A DNA stretch of 64,000 bases from Litchfieldia alkalitelluris. GTDB taxonomy: Bacteria; Bacillota; Bacilli; Bacillales; Bacillaceae_L. The stretch lies in the NCBI RefSeq assembly GCF_002019645.1, contig NZ_KV917374.1, forward strand, positions 2,306,696 through 2,370,695, read 5' to 3'. Each line of letters begins with the position of its first letter. The first letter of the stretch is position 1. This document shows positions 28,693 through 36,702 of this stretch, one piece after another. The position numbers and the translations under genes are program-made. The notes beneath the pieces were generated by a model. It was not told where the DNA came from. It saw nothing but the letters and a program-made list of their open reading frames with translations, and did not search any database.

Positions 28693-29065
28693 TATATTTT
28701 TAAATGAAAAGGAATTTTAATTACTTAGTTTGGAATGAGCGAAGAGCCACTTGACTCCTGCGGGATCTAGTGGTCTCGGGAGACCCCGCAGGAGCCCCAG
28801 TGGCGACGAGGAGGCTCCCGGGGACCACCCCGCGGAAAGCAAGTGGATCGCAGCGAATGGAACTCTTAAATTCAAGGTCTCAATAGGAAAAGTTTATTAT
28901 TAATCATTTTAATAAATACAGAAGGATAATTCCCACAATATGTTTTACAATAGAATTATCTACGTTGAAAATCAAATTTTCGAAAATTGTCTAGTGAAGC
29001 TGAATTTGATACGATAATGTAGTATCTTCCATTTTGATCAAAACTAAAGTTAAAGGGTGATTTAC
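28668..29065. other. Intergenic region between spoIIB and maf
   Basis: A 398-base gap. After the spoIIB terminator it holds a complete repeat A copy (28731-28866). The remaining 200 bases are AT-rich, presumably with the maf promoter; I see no additional gene. Confidence 0.5.
28731..28866 (+). repeat. Repeat A, copy 2 (full length)
   Basis: Reference copy of the family. The closing stem CCACTTG (28747-28753) pairs perfectly with CAAGTGG (28840-28846). Inside are a nested hairpin (CTCCTGCGG with CCGCAGGAG, enclosing GGTCTC and GAGACC) and alternative partners GGAGCC and GGCTCC. The ends read TGGAATGAGCG and GCGAATGGAACTC. Confidence 0.9.
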
Positions 29066-29635
29066 ATGCAGCAACGCCTCATCTTAGCCTCAGGTTCTCC
29101 ACGAAGAAAAGAACTTCTTAGTAATCTTCAGTTAACCTTCGATGTGATTGTAAGTGAAATTGAAGAAGTTGTTGATGAAACCATGACACCTGCAGAGGTC
29201 GTAATGTCATTAGCAAGCCAAAAAGCAGAGGACATCGCAAAGGAACATCGTGACGCCTACGTGATAGGGTCGGACACGGTTGTCGTTTTTCAGGATGAGA
29301 TTTTAGGAAAGCCTAAAAATGAAGAAGATTCCTTTCGCATGCTAACGATGCTTTCAGGTAATACACATCATGTCTACACAGGAGTAGCAATTTCATATCA
29401 ATCAGAAACCTTTACATTTTATGAAAAAACAGAAGTGACCTTCTGGGATCTAACAGAAGCAGAAATCCACACGTATATTAAGAGTGGTGAGCCAAAAGAT
29501 AAAGCAGGCTCTTATGGAATTCAAGAGCTTGGTTCAGGACTTGTGAAAAATATCAATGGTGATTATTTTGCTGTTGTTGGGTTACCTGTGTCACGAACAA
29601 TCCGGGAATTAAAGAGACTAGGTTACAATTTGTAA
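29066..29635 (+). CDS. maf: Maf nucleotide pyrophosphatase
   Basis: A cytoplasmic Maf/HAM1-type pyrophosphatase that removes non-canonical or modified dTTP/UTP and is linked in Bacillus to septation arrest. The LILASGSPRRKELL signature lies at the N-terminus, and SDTVV plus GKP blocks follow. Length 189 is normal. ATG at 29066 is chosen over an upstream GTG at 29057 since AAAGGGTG sits 7 bases before it. Next gene radC follows after 95 bases, as in B. subtilis maf-radC-mreB. Confidence 0.95.
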   Translation: MQQRLILASGSPRRKELLSNLQLTFDVIVSEIEEVVDETMTPAEVVMSLASQKAEDIAKEHRDAYVIGSDTVVVFQDEILGKPKNEEDSFRMLTMLSGNTHHVYTGVAISYQSETFTFYEKTEVTFWDLTEAEIHTYIKSGEPKDKAGSYGIQELGSGLVKNINGDYFAVVGLPVSRTIRELKRLGYNL

Positions 29636-29730
29636 TTTGTTTTTAACTCACTAATTACCCTTGCATTCTCCCAAGAAATTCATCAACCGTTATTATTTCA
29701 TTTCTTTTTAAATAAAGGAGGAAATAATAG

Positions 29731-30417
29731 GTGAGTTCAACATTAATGATTCGAGATTTTCCAATTGATGAAAGACCACGGGAAAGAATGTTATCTGAAG
29801 GTCCTGGAAGCTTATCGAACCACGAGCTTTTAGCGATTATTTTAAGAACAGGGACAAAAGAGGAAAGTGTTCTTCAGCTTTCAAATCGATTGTTGAATCA
29901 ATTTGAAGGACTAAGGATGTTAAAGGACGCGACCGTTGAAGAAATTACAAGCATTAAGGGAATTGGAACGGCTAAAGCTGTTCAAATAATGGCCTCCTTG
30001 GAGCTTGGTCGTAGAATTGGTCGCTTACAGTATGAAGACCGTTATACGATTCGATCGCCAGAAGATGGAGCAAATTATTTAATGGAGGAAATGCGCTTTT
30101 TAACTCAGGAGCACTTTGTTTGTCTTTATCTTAATACAAAAAATCAGGTGCTACATAAGCAAACGATTTTTATTGGAAGCTTAAATGCATCGATTGTACA
30201 TCCCCGAGAGGTCTTCCGTGAAGCCTTTAAACGTTCGGCTGCATCTATTATTGCACTGCATAATCATCCCTCTGGCGACCCCACTCCAAGCCGTGAGGAC
30301 ATTGATGTAACGAAACGATTAGTCGAGTGTGGTAAAATAATTGGGATAGAGCTTTTAGATCATCTTATCATCGGCGAAAATAAATATGTTAGCTTAAAAG
30401 AAAAAGGGTATCTATAA
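29731..30417 (+). CDS. radC: RadC-family protein with JAB/MPN domain
   Basis: A RadC/YsxA homologue of 228 residues. An N-terminal helix-hairpin-helix type region (IKGIGTAKAVQIMASLELG) precedes a JAB/MPN metalloprotease-like domain with the HxHPSGDPTPSxxD zinc motif (HNHPSGDPTPSREDID). GTG start is supported by AAAGGAGG 10 bases upstream. Despite the name, a role in DNA repair is not established in the family, and its substrate is unknown. It precedes mreB, the standard Bacillus order. Confidence 0.95.
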   Translation: MSSTLMIRDFPIDERPRERMLSEGPGSLSNHELLAIILRTGTKEESVLQLSNRLLNQFEGLRMLKDATVEEITSIKGIGTAKAVQIMASLELGRRIGRLQYEDRYTIRSPEDGANYLMEEMRFLTQEHFVCLYLNTKNQVLHKQTIFIGSLNASIVHPREVFREAFKRSAASIIALHNHPSGDPTPSREDIDVTKRLVECGKIIGIELLDHLIIGENKYVSLKEKGYL

Positions 30418-30518
30418 CCCCTATTTTTTTTCAAATGGTTGAGATATAATAATGGTTATGGGTTTTTGAGAAATGGAAAAGCTTTAGGATTTTCGTATCA
30501 GAAAGGAAGATACTTAAT

Positions 30519-31538
30519 ATGTTTGGAATTGGTACAAGAGACCTTGGTATAGATTTAGGAACAGCCAACACATTAGTTTTTGTAAAAGGAAGAGGAATTG
30601 TTGTAAGAGAGCCATCTGTAGTTGCTCTGCAAACAGATACAAGAAATATTGTCGCAGTTGGAAATGATGCAAAAAACATGATCGGTCGTACACCAGGAAA
30701 TGTTGTTGCGCTTCGTCCAATGAAGGATGGAGTAATTGCTGACTATGAAACAACCGCAACGATGATGAAATATTACATAAGACAAGCTGTCAAAAAAGGA
30801 TATTTTGCTCGTAAGCCATATGTCATGGTATGTGTACCATCAGGAATTACAGCCGTTGAAAAGCGTGCAGTTATTGATGCGACTAGACAAGCTGGGGCAC
30901 GAGATGCTTATACCATTGAAGAACCATTCGCTGCGGCAATTGGTGCAAATCTACCTGTTTGGGAACCAACTGGTAGTATGGTTGTTGATATTGGTGGAGG
31001 AACGACTGAAGTAGCGATTATTTCACTTGGAGGAATTGTTACAAGTCAATCGATCCGTGTGGCTGGTGATGAAATGGATGATGCAATCATTCAATATATT
31101 CGTAAAACCTACAATCTTATGATTGGAGACCGTACGTCTGAAGCAATTAAAATCGAAATTGGTTCAGCCGGTTCACCAGAGGGTGTAGATAATATGGAAA
31201 TTAGAGGTCGTGACCTTTTAACAGGTCTTCCTAAAACGATTGAAATCACAGCTCAAGAAATTTCTGGAGCTTTACATGATACCGTTTATGCGATTGTTGA
31301 TTCAGTGAAAAACACACTTGAAAAGACGCCACCAGAGCTTGCTGCTGATATCATGGACCGTGGTATTGTGCTAACAGGTGGTGGAGCATTACTCCGCAAT
31401 CTAGACAAAGTCATTAGTGAAGAAACAAGTATGCCTGTATTAATTGCTGAAGATCCTCTTGATTGTGTAGCAATTGGAACAGGGAAAGCATTAGATCATA
31501 TTGATTTATTTAAAAATAAGTCAAATGACTATCGTTAA
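30519..31538 (+). CDS. mreB: Rod-shape actin homologue MreB
   Basis: A membrane-associated actin-like filament protein that directs lateral cell-wall synthesis in rods. Actin-fold phosphate loops are seen: DLGTANTLV near the N-terminus, [10 protein letters not shown] in the middle and GGGALL near the C-terminus. Length 339 is normal. An N-terminal MFGIG segment fits the usual hydrophobic start. AGAAAGGAAG precedes ATG; a TATAAT-like sequence lies at 30445-30450. It starts the mreB-mreC-mreD-minC-minD cluster, all in the same direction with short gaps. Confidence 0.98.
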   Translation: MFGIGTRDLGIDLGTANTLVFVKGRGIVVREPSVVALQTDTRNIVAVGNDAKNMIGRTPGNVVALRPMKDGVIADYETTATMMKYYIRQAVKKGYFARKPYVMVCVPSGITAVEKRAVIDATRQAGARDAYTIEEPFAAAIGANLPVWEPTGSMVVDIGGGTTEVAIISLGGIVTSQSIRVAGDEMDDAIIQYIRKTYNLMIGDRTSEAIKIEIGSAGSPEGVDNMEIRGRDLLTGLPKTIEITAQEISGALHDTVYAIVDSVKNTLEKTPPELAADIMDRGIVLTGGGALLRNLDKVISEETSMPVLIAEDPLDCVAIGTGKALDHIDLFKNKSNDYR

Positions 31539-31567
31539 ATAGTAATTAGAAATAAGAGGTGTAGGTC

Positions 31568-32431
31568 ATGCCACAATTTTTTCTAAATAAACGACTTATA
31601 TTGTTACTTGTTAGTATCATCTTCTTAGTGGCATTGATTGGTTTTTCATTACAAGAGCGAGATAAATTAACATGGCCAGAGCAGTTTGTTAAGGATTCGG
31701 TCGGCTGGGTTCAATCGATTTTTCATAGGCCTTCCCAATCCTTAGCTGGCTTTTTTAACAATATAAATGAAATTAAACATACGTATGAGGAAAATAAACT
31801 TCTCAAAGAAAAACTTGATGCTTATGTTGTGCTTGAAACAGAAGCACAAGCTCTTAGAAAAGAGAATGAAGAATTACGTGAAATTTTAGACAAAACAGAA
31901 AGCCTTGATCAGTTTGAAAGCATTCAAGCAACCGTTATTAATCGTGAACCATCACTTTGGTATGATTTAATCACGGTAAACAAAGGCAGTCAGCATGGTG
32001 TTGAAGCCAATATGGCTGTAATCACAGCTAAGGGTTTGATTGGCAAAGTTAAAAATGTGTCAGCATACCATTCAACGATTCAGCTTTTAAGTTCTCCAGA
32101 CCGAAAAAATCGGATCTCAGCATATGTTCAAAGTGTAAAGAATGAATTCTTTGTGATTGAAGGATATGACGAGGAAAAAGAGTCGCTTTTATTAAAAGAG
32201 ATACCATACGAAATTGAAATTGAAGAGGGTCAACAAGTGCTTACATCAGGTTTAGGTGGAGTTTTTCCACGTAATTTACTGGTGGGTGAAATAACAGAAG
32301 TGGTTGCCGATAATTATGGATTAACGAAGACAGCTTATGTTAAGCCTGCTGCTGATTTCTATGAAATTCAAAATGTCATTATCGTCGAACGAAAAATGGA
32401 AGCTGTTGACGAAGAAGGTGATGGAAGTTGA
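31568..32431 (+). CDS. mreC: Rod-shape protein MreC
   Basis: A bitopic membrane protein that organises the elongasome outside the cytoplasmic membrane. The 287-residue protein has one N-terminal helix (about 7-26), a coiled coil (about 65-115, ENKLLKEKLDAYVVLETEAQALRK region), and the two beta-barrel domains of MreC with SLWYDLITVNKGSQHGV and VLTSGLGGVFPRNLLVGEI. The stop overlaps the mreD start. RBS AGAGGTG precedes ATG. Confidence 0.97.
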   Translation: MPQFFLNKRLILLLVSIIFLVALIGFSLQERDKLTWPEQFVKDSVGWVQSIFHRPSQSLAGFFNNINEIKHTYEENKLLKEKLDAYVVLETEAQALRKENEELREILDKTESLDQFESIQATVINREPSLWYDLITVNKGSQHGVEANMAVITAKGLIGKVKNVSAYHSTIQLLSSPDRKNRISAYVQSVKNEFFVIEGYDEEKESLLLKEIPYEIEIEEGQQVLTSGLGGVFPRNLLVGEITEVVADNYGLTKTAYVKPAADFYEIQNVIIVERKMEAVDEEGDGS

Positions 32432-32940
32432 TGAAGAGGTTTATCCTCCCTATCATCCTATTACTTTTATTCATCAGTGAAAGTATTTTTGTTGATGTAT
32501 TACCTTCATCTTTCATAAATGGAGACTTTTTATTAGTACCACGGTTTTTAGTTGTGACAATTGTCTTTATATCAATCACAGGCAATCGTACAGAGGGCAT
32601 GGTTTTAGGTGGTATTTTTGGATTATTAACCGATATTGTCTATACAGGTATTTTAGGAATATATATGTTTAGTTATCCCTTGATTGCCTATCTTATTTCG
32701 AAATTAGCTAGAATTCTACAAAATCACATTGTTATTATTTCGATACTAAGTGTGATTGGAGTTCTTTTAATAGAGTGTTTTGTTTATCTAGTAAATATAT
32801 TAATTGGATTTACATCGATATCCGTTGAAACCTTTTTATATGAAAGACTGATTTCCACGCTTCTTTTAAATGGTGTGTTTATCGCATTAGTTTCATATCC
32901 ATTATTCAAATTAGTAGAAAAGCTTAATGTCGACGAATAA
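32431..32940 (+). CDS. mreD: Rod-shape protein MreD
   Basis: An integral membrane partner of MreB and MreC, 169 residues with five to six hydrophobic segments covering nearly the whole protein. ATG at 32431 overlaps the mreC stop (TGATG); a TTG three bases earlier is in frame but less likely. Sequence conservation is low as usual for the family; the call rests on hydropathy, length and position between mreC and minC. Confidence 0.93.
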   Translation: MKRFILPIILLLLFISESIFVDVLPSSFINGDFLLVPRFLVVTIVFISITGNRTEGMVLGGIFGLLTDIVYTGILGIYMFSYPLIAYLISKLARILQNHIVIISILSVIGVLLIECFVYLVNILIGFTSISVETFLYERLISTLLLNGVFIALVSYPLFKLVEKLNVDE

Positions 32941-33022
32941 TTGTGTCGAATGAAAAAACTTTTGTTGGATTAGAGGAAATACTTAGTTCTTTGTTGAAAT
33001 ATAAAGCATTGAGGTGAACATC

Positions 33023-33709
33023 TTGAAGGGACAAAAACAACAATTTGTTACAATAAAGGGCACAAAAGATGGTTTAACATTACATCTCGATGATCAATGT
33101 TCATTTCGAGAGCTTGTGTATGAATTAACAGAAAAATTAGCATTAAATCAAAAACAAACCGAAGATAGTCCGTTACTTGCTGTACGGTTAAAAGTTGGGA
33201 ATCGCTTTTTAACAAAAGTGCAAGAAGAAGAGCTCAGAACAATTATTAGGAGTAAGAAAAACTTAATCGTTGATTCGATCGATAGTAATGTCATCACGAA
33301 AAGTGAGGCGCTTGAGCTTAAGAAAAAAAACGAGATTGTGTCGGTGACCAAAATTGTACGTTCTGGACAAGTTCTAGAGGTCGAGGGTGACCTCTTATTA
33401 ATAGGTGATGTAAATCCAGGTGGGACGGTTATTGCTACAGGCAATATCTTTGTATTAGGTTCACTACGTGGGATCGCAAAAGCTGGTTTTGATGGAAATA
33501 AAGAGGCAGTAATTGCAGCTTCATTGATGAAGCCATCACAATTACGAATCAGTGATATAATGAATAGAGCACCTGACACTCGTAAAGATGATGAACAAAA
33601 TGATATGGAATGTGCATATGTTGATGAAAATGAAATGATTGTAATTGATCGATTACAACAGTTAATTCATTTGAGACCTAATTTAACAAGGTTAGAAGGG
33701 GGAATCTAG
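33023..33709 (+). CDS. minC: Septum-site determining protein MinC
   Basis: The FtsZ polymerisation inhibitor that works with MinD to block division near the poles. The N-terminal domain starts [19 protein letters not shown], close to the B. subtilis protein. The C-terminal beta-helix domain (about 115-225) has the [25 protein letters not shown] pattern. TTG at 33023 is chosen: GAGGTGA lies 5 bases upstream and the resulting N-terminus aligns with known MinC; the in-frame GTG at 33014 lies within that site. Two bases separate it from minD. Confidence 0.96.
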   Translation: MKGQKQQFVTIKGTKDGLTLHLDDQCSFRELVYELTEKLALNQKQTEDSPLLAVRLKVGNRFLTKVQEEELRTIIRSKKNLIVDSIDSNVITKSEALELKKKNEIVSVTKIVRSGQVLEVEGDLLLIGDVNPGGTVIATGNIFVLGSLRGIAKAGFDGNKEAVIAASLMKPSQLRISDIMNRAPDTRKDDEQNDMECAYVDENEMIVIDRLQQLIHLRPNLTRLEGGI

Positions 33710-33711
33710 CT

Positions 33712-34512
33712 GTGGGAGAGGCAATTGTAATAACATCAGGAAAAGGAGGCGTCGGTAAAACGACGACTTCAGCCAATATCGGCACGGCTCTTGCCCTACA
33801 AGGTAAACGTGTTTGTTTAGTAGACACTGACATTGGTCTTCGAAATTTAGACGTGGTAATGGGATTAGAAAATCGAATTATCTATGATTTGGTTGATGTT
33901 GTTCAAGGTCGCTGTAAGCTTCATCAAGCACTTGTGAAGGACAAGCGCTTTGACGACCATTTATTTTTACTTCCTGCCGCTCAAACGAGTGATAAAACAG
34001 CAGTAAAACCAGATCAAATGAAAAAGCTCATCGATGAGCTAAAACAAGATTTTGACTATATCATTATCGATTGCCCTGCTGGGATTGAACAAGGCTACCA
34101 AAACGCTGTTGCTGGGGCAGATCGTGCGCTTGTCGTTACGACACCAGAAATATCAGCAGTTCGAGATGCAGACCGAATAATTGGATTGCTAGAAAAAGAG
34201 AAAATTGAGCCACCAAGACTTATCATCAACCGTATCCGTAATCATATGGTGAAAAATGGTGATATGCTTGATGTTGATGAAATCGTCACACATCTTTCGA
34301 TTGATTTAATTGGTATTGTTGCTGATGATGATAGCGTTATAAAAGCTTCTAACAATGGCGAACCAATTGCACTAGACGGAAATAGTAAATCTGGAATCGC
34401 TTATCGTAACATTGCGAGAAGAATCCTAGGTGAAAGTATTCCACTTCAATCACTAGACGCTGATGACAAAGGCGTGTTTACAAAACTTAAAAAGTTCTTT
34501 GGAGTTCGTTAA
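33712..34512 (+). CDS. minD: Septum-site determining ATPase MinD
   Basis: A ParA/MinD-type ATPase that recruits MinC to the membrane. The deviant Walker A GKGGVGKTT lies at residues 10-18, DTDIGLRNLD follows, and the C-terminal FTKLKKFFGVR is the amphipathic membrane-targeting helix. Length 266 is normal. GTG start follows AAGGGGGA. In Bacillus polar placement depends on DivIVA/MinJ; no minE is present. A terminator follows. Confidence 0.98.
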   Translation: MGEAIVITSGKGGVGKTTTSANIGTALALQGKRVCLVDTDIGLRNLDVVMGLENRIIYDLVDVVQGRCKLHQALVKDKRFDDHLFLLPAAQTSDKTAVKPDQMKKLIDELKQDFDYIIIDCPAGIEQGYQNAVAGADRALVVTTPEISAVRDADRIIGLLEKEKIEPPRLIINRIRNHMVKNGDMLDVDEIVTHLSIDLIGIVADDDSVIKASNNGEPIALDGNSKSGIAYRNIARRILGESIPLQSLDADDKGVFTKLKKFFGVR

Positions 34513-34531
34513 AAAACGAGACTACAAGATT

Positions 34532-34577
34532 AAAAGAGTTAGTTCCTCAGGAAGTTTGAGAGCTAGCTCTTTTTTTG
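34532..34577 (+). terminator. Terminator after minD
   Basis: AAAAGAGTTAG pairs with CTAGCTCTTTT (one wobble) across an asymmetric loop, followed by T's, about 20 bases after the stop. Confidence 0.7.
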
Positions 34578-34626
34578 ATAGGCAGGAGCTTTGTGATTCA
34601 TCTTTGTAAACTTTCCCGTGGGAATT

Positions 34627-34830
34627 GGAACTCATCATAAGTGGAAAAATTCCGGCTAATGTATCTAATAGGGGCTTAAGAAGCAGATATAAGCGGAGAA
34701 ATTCCGGTTAACATCTCTAATATATGACTAAATCTAAAGATTATGGTCATATAAGCGGAAAAACTCCGGTAATTTTTAGGGAAATGTTGATATTTCCCAT
34801 GATAAGCGGAATTTTTCCGTTTAAATTCAA
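34627..34830 (+). repeat. Repeat C, copy 1 (four ATAAGYGGA...TCCG units)
   Basis: Four related units start at 34637, 34689, 34751 and 34802. Each reads about ATAAGCGGAnnnnnTCCGG, with CGGA and TCCG arms able to pair. Spacing is 52, 62 and 51 bases. The whole 200-base stretch has a diverged relative at 54356-54555 with nearly identical unit spacing (51, 62, 51) and conserved interstitial sequence. Confidence 0.8.
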
Positions 34831-34986
34831 AAGTCTTTTAAACTCACTATAAACATATTAGAGTGGCGTCCTTTCCTTTCAGAAAAAGAGCCTTTTTCCC
34901 ATTTTTCATCTATTCCAATAGACGACCCTTGTGATACACTTAATCTATCAGAAATTACCAAATGTTGACTGATAGGAGGCGCTCTC

Positions 34987-35373
34987 TTGAAAAACAAAAT
35001 AAATCTTGAAATCACTTTAGGCATTATCTCAGTCATAACAGGAGCAATCTATTTGATAGGTGTCTATGGACCTACAGAAGCAGAAATCGCAAACTGGGGA
35101 TTCATTGCTACAATCTTAGGTGGTTGTATGATCTTCTTTGGTATTAATAAAGGAGAAATTACTAATTTGTTTAAAATCATTCTCCTCGGTTTCTTATTAC
35201 TAATACAACTCCCGGCAATATTTCTTTGGTTCATGTTCCATGGCAGTAACATCTCAGACGGTACACCCCCAACACAATTCATCGCCCACTGGATCTTCGC
35301 CACACCACACATCATGATCGTACTAATCGGAGTTGCAATTATTGTCACAACACTAAAACAAAAAACGGCGTAA
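34987..35373 (+). CDS. Small four-helix membrane protein, unknown
   Basis: I do not recognise the family. The 128-residue protein is almost entirely hydrophobic with four likely membrane helices (about 9-28, 35-52, 62-84, 102-122), a cytoplasmic-type KGEITN loop and a short GSNISDGTPPTQF extracellular-type loop. The TTG start is supported by AGGAGG at 34974-34979, 7 bases upstream, which makes this a real gene rather than a chance frame. It stands alone between repeat C and the repeat A/B array, where B. subtilis has minD followed by spoIVFA, so it is an insertion relative to that order. Confidence 0.75.
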   Translation: MKNKINLEITLGIISVITGAIYLIGVYGPTEAEIANWGFIATILGGCMIFFGINKGEITNLFKIILLGFLLLIQLPAIFLWFMFHGSNISDGTPPTQFIAHWIFATPHIMIVLIGVAIIVTTLKQKTA

Positions 35374-35434
35374 GAGCTTTCTAATACATAGAAGGTTCTT
35401 TTTTGTTTATGATGTCTACCCTGAAAAAAGAAAA

Positions 35435-35551
35435 GCGGAAGGCACTCGTTCATCGGCGACAGGCATAAGGCAAGCCGGCTGGAAGGTTGCTCTTTAACCT
35501 TCTAGATGGATTGACTTAGACCTGAGAGCCGATAGCCTGGAGCTAGACACT
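35435..35551 (+). repeat. Repeat B, copy 1
   Basis: Contains CATCGGCGACAGGCATAAG, a central AAGGTT/AACCTT hairpin and GAGCCGATAG. The outer AGGCACT arm no longer matches its partner because the right arm has lost bases, so this copy is partly decayed. Confidence 0.85.
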
Positions 35552-35631
35552 AAGCTAAGTATAATTTTTCATCCTCCATGGTGCGAATATTTCATTAGCA
35601 TAGATGTCTACCCTAAGAATACAAAGTTAGC

Positions 35632-35770
35632 GGAGTTCCATGAGCTGCGATCCACTTGCTTTCCGCGGGGTGGTCCGTGAGCCTCCTCGTCGCCAGGGGC
35701 GGGCTTCTGCGGGGTCTCACGAGACCACTGGATCCCGCAGGAGTCAAGTGGCTCTCCGCTCATTCCACAC
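35632..35770 (-). repeat. Repeat A, copy 3 (inverted, full length)
   Basis: CCACTTG at 35652-35658 pairs with CAAGTGG at 35745-35751, preserving the closing stem. Internal CGGGGTCTC...GAGACC hairpin is present; the loop between the two inner hairpins is longer (CCAGGGGCGGGC). Confidence 0.9.
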
Positions 35771-35847
35771 TGAGGAGGAAACATTTTTTCATACTCCATG
35801 GTGCGAAATACTTATTTAGCATGGATGTCTACCCTGAAAAAAGAAAT

Positions 35848-35966
35848 GCAGAAGGCGCTCGTTCATCGGCGACAGGCATAAGACAAGCCGGCTAGAAGGT
35901 TGCTCTTTAACCTTCTAGCAGGATTGACTTAGACCTGAGAGCCGATAGCGCCTGGAGCTAGACACT
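35848..35966 (+). repeat. Repeat B, copy 2 (best-preserved structure)
   Basis: Three nested stems are perfect: AGGCGCT (35853-35859) with AGCGCCT (35947-35953); ATCGGC (35865-35870) with GCCGAT (35941-35946); and GCTAGAAGGTT (35891-35901) with AACCTTCTAGC (35909-35919). Confidence 0.9.
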
Positions 35967-36049
35967 ACGCTAAGTATAAAGTTTTTTCATCCCCCATGGT
36001 GCGAATTAAATTAGCGTAGATGTCTACCCTGAAAATACCTAATGATGTA

Positions 36050-36185
36050 GAGTTCCATGAGCTGCGATCCACTTGCTTTCCGCGGGGTGGCCCGTGAGCC
36101 TCCTCGTCGCTTCTGAGCTCCTGTGGGGTCTCACGAGACCACTGGATCCCGCAGGAGTCAAGTGGCTCTCCGCTCATTCCACACT
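36050..36185 (-). repeat. Repeat A, copy 4 (inverted, full length)
   Basis: CCACTTG at 36069-36075 pairs with CAAGTGG at 36159-36165. Internal hairpins are preserved with one change in CTGTGGGG. Nearly identical to copy 3 except in the inner loop. Confidence 0.9.
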
Positions 36186-36259
36186 AGGTGAATCCACTAT
36201 TTTCATACGCCATGGTGTAAATTCTCATTCGCATGGATGTCTACCCTGAAAATAGAAAT

Positions 36260-36380
36260 GCTGAAGGCGCTCGTTCATCGGCGACAGGCATAAGACGAGC
36301 CGGCCAGAAGGTTGTGCTTTTTAACCTTCTTGCCGGATTGACTTATGACCCCGAGCCGATAGCGCCTGGAGCTAGACACT
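36260..36380 (+). repeat. Repeat B, copy 3
   Basis: AGGCGCT/AGCGCCT and ATCGGC/GCCGAT stems are intact. The central hairpin has a longer loop (GTGCTTTTT) and CC-to-GG changes near its base. Confidence 0.88.
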
Positions 36381-36461
36381 AAGCTAAGTATAATTTTTCA
36401 TCCTCCATGGTGCGAATATTTCATTAGCATAGATGTCTACCCTAAGAATACAAAGTTAGCG

Positions 36462-36546
36462 GAGTTCCATTCGCTGCAATCCACTTGCTTTCTGCGAGGC
36501 TCACCACATGGCACGCGGAAAGGGCGTGGATCGCAGTGAATGGAAA
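36462..36546. repeat. Repeat A, copy 5: inverted pair of half elements
   Basis: The left part (TTCCATTCGCTGCAATCC...) and right part (...GGATCGCAGTGAATGGAA) are both the right end of repeat A, facing away from each other around GGCTCACCACATGGC. It is therefore a snap-back duplication of about 34 bases, not a simple truncation. A further fragment (GAATGGAACTC) lies at about 36570-36582. Confidence 0.75.
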
Positions 36547-36702
36547 GTTTACTCAGTTTGTGTCCCAAGTGAATGGAACTCTTTGCGGAGTTTTTTTATT
36601 AAACCTATCTAATAAATAACCAATTAATCTACGACAAATAGTCATATCCCTTAAGGACAAGTCATAAACTTGTACAAACTTCGTTTAAGGGAATGGTGTA
36701 TT

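Larger units (their letters stand above)
35374..36702. other. Gene-free 1.3-kb interval with alternating B and A repeats
   Basis: No coding gene is credible here. The interval contains three copies of repeat B and three of repeat A in strict alternation. A linker containing CATGGTGCGAATATT...GATGTCTACCCT is repeated six times (partial at the left end; GATGTCTACC-like cores at about 35411, 35603, 35824, 36019, 36236, 36432). The last 100 bases carry the spoIVFA leader with AAGGGAATGGTG before its ATG. Confidence 0.85.

Noticed and set aside
35608-36177. Short open frames across the A/B repeats (63-79 residues)
   Set aside because: The same frames recur in each repeat copy and contain only repeat-encoded low-complexity peptides; no ribosome-binding sites.
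35411-36591. Possible CRISPR array
   Set aside because: Repeating units are 190-220 bases, alternate between two types, are structured along their whole length, and there are no unique 30-40 base spacers or cas genes.
35374-36702. Insertion sequence or transposon
   Set aside because: No transposase frame or clear target duplication; elements are only 120-140 bases. A MITE-like origin remains possible but no end motif could be fixed from this window.
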